NCBI GenBank assembly: GCA_028820795.1
Contig: JAPPHK010000072.1
Coordinates: 1-35,432, forward strand
Direction: 5' to 3'
Length of the DNA: 35,432 nt
Origin: Nitrospinota bacterium
Lineage (GTDB): Bacteria; UBA8248
Made by a program: the position numbers and the translations under genes. This document shows positions 34,335-35,432 of this stretch, piece after piece (within the stretch, counting starts at the first letter, position 1; each line of letters opens with the position of its first letter). The notes below the pieces were generated by a model. That model did no database searches and was not told the DNA's origin. It saw nothing but the letters and a program-made list of their open reading frames with translations.

Positions 34335-35341
34335 CGCCTCCTGTTGCGCCAGGCTTCGGGGTTCAGCAAATCAGGGGGGCGCTTGCCGAGCAGATAGGCT
34401 TTTACGTTTCTCTCCACGCGATCTGAAACCGCGTCCCGGCCCAGATCGGTGTTCGTGCCCAGGTGCGGCATCATGACGACGTTCTTCATCCGCAGGAGCC
34501 CCGGGTGCGGCCTGGGTTCATTCTCGAACACGTCCAGCCCAGCACCTCCGAGGCGGCCCGAGCGGAGCGCTTCGACCAGGGCTTCCTCGTCCAGGATCGG
34601 CCCCCGGGCGGTGTTGATGACGACGGCCCCTTTTTTCATGCGGGCGAACTCGTCCGCTCCGATGATATGGCGCGTCTCATCGTTCAGGGCGAGGTGCACG
34701 CTCAGGAAATCGGATTCGCGCAGCAGCCTGCCGAATGAGCGGTACGAGACGCCCGTCTGCTTCTCCACCTCGGGGCTTTTCCTGTTCCGGCTCCAGTAGC
34801 GGACCTTCATGCCGAACGAATTCGCCATGCGCGCCACGGCGCAGCCGATGCGCCCCAGGCCGATGATGCCCAGGACCCTTCCGTTCAGGCCCCGGCCCTC
34901 CAGCAACGTGGGCGTCCAGCCCTTCCATCGCCCCGTTCTGATATACGTATCCGCCTCCACGACCCGCCTGCTCACCGCGAGCAGGAGCGACATGGCGCAT
35001 TCCGCCGTGGGCTCCGTGACGACGCCGGGCGTGTTCGTGGCCAAGATTCCCCGCCTCGTAATCTCTTCCAGGTCGAGATTGTTGAAGCCGACACCGCAGT
35101 TCGCGACCAGCTTGAGACGCGGCGCGGCGTCGAGAAAATCGGCGTCTATCTCGTCTCCCACCATGGAGATGAGAACGTCCGCACCGCGCACGGCGCGCCG
35201 GTAGCCGGCGGGGCTCGGCTTCACGTCTTTCGCGTGCATGACGAAGTCGGAGGTGCGTTTCAGATCTGCAAAATGATGCGGCGGAAACTTGCGGGAGAGG
35301 AATACGCGCGGAAGAACGCCCGGGGATCCTTCACTACTCAT
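34331..35341 (-). CDS. D-isomer-specific 2-hydroxyacid dehydrogenase (glyoxylate/hydroxypyruvate reductase-like)
   Basis: VFLSRKFPPHHFADL, NCGVGFNNLDLEEI, GRVLGIIGLGRIGCAVARMA, VVINTARGPILDEEALVEAL, MMPHLGTNT. Confidence 0.94.
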   Translation of the reverse strand: MSSEGSPGVLPRVFLSRKFPPHHFADLKRTSDFVMHAKDVKPSPAGYRRAVRGADVLISMVGDEIDADFLDAAPRLKLVANCGVGFNNLDLEEITRRGILATNTPGVVTEPTAECAMSLLLAVSRRVVEADTYIRTGRWKGWTPTLLEGRGLNGRVLGIIGLGRIGCAVARMANSFGMKVRYWSRNRKSPEVEKQTGVSYRSFGRLLRESDFLSVHLALNDETRHIIGADEFARMKKGAVVINTARGPILDEEALVEALRSGRLGGAGLDVFENEPRPHPGLLRMKNVVMMPHLGTNTDLGRDAVSDRVERNVKAYLLGKRPPDLLNPEAWRNRRR

Positions 35342-35343
35342 TT

Positions 35344-35432
35344 TCACAACCGCTTCACGGCATCCGCGATCCGGTCCACGGCCCGCTCCAGATTCTCCAC
35401 GCTGTTGGCGAAGCACATTCTCAGGTGCTTGT
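35344..35432 (-). CDS. C-terminal fragment of an upstream gene, probably a PLP-dependent class I/II aminotransferase
   Basis: Translated tail ...KHLRMCFANSVENLERAVDRIADAVKRL*; resembles the (I/L)R(L/M)CFANS.EN(I/L)..A..RI C-terminus of class I/II aminotransferases. Confidence 0.6.
   Translation of the reverse strand, partial: KHLRMCFANSVENLERAVDRIADAVKRL

Overview
This is a gene-dense bacterial chromosomal window, moderately to highly GC-rich. From left to right it contains: a restriction-modification pair (SPPY-type DNA methyltransferase plus Eco29kI-like GIY-YIG endonuclease); rlmN; a co-directional, visibly less GC-rich block (HAD hydrolase, small coupled ORF, SLT lytic transglycosylase, endonuclease III-like, EamA transporter); acyl-CoA dehydrogenase and VOC genes; a HEAT-like protein; an SbcD-like nuclease with a ComB-like phosphatase; a conventional folD-xseA-xseB-ispA-dxs-tlyA cluster; a NicX/M29-like protein; Nudix, cysE, nifS/iscS, iscU and GyrI-like genes; a palindromic-repeat-rich intergenic region; a molybdopterin oxidoreductase with an N-terminal four-cluster ferredoxin domain, encoded downstream of a predicted di-heme cytochrome b and greA; a class IV aminotransferase; and a 2-hydroxyacid dehydrogenase / hydantoinase A / hydantoinase B operon. 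The most interesting signals are (i) the fused MopB-FeS plus cytochrome b module, (ii) a family of roughly 80-100 bp GTAGG...CCTAC palindromic elements in three direct copies around that module, with a neighbouring REP-like inverted doublet whose stem sequences differ but stay paired, (iii) the restriction-modification pair, and (iv) an unannotated 47-aa membrane/secreted-type ORF whose stop overlaps the transglycosylase start. No rRNA, tRNA, CRISPR array, transposase or integrase was recognised by eye. All family calls come from motif recognition without database searches.
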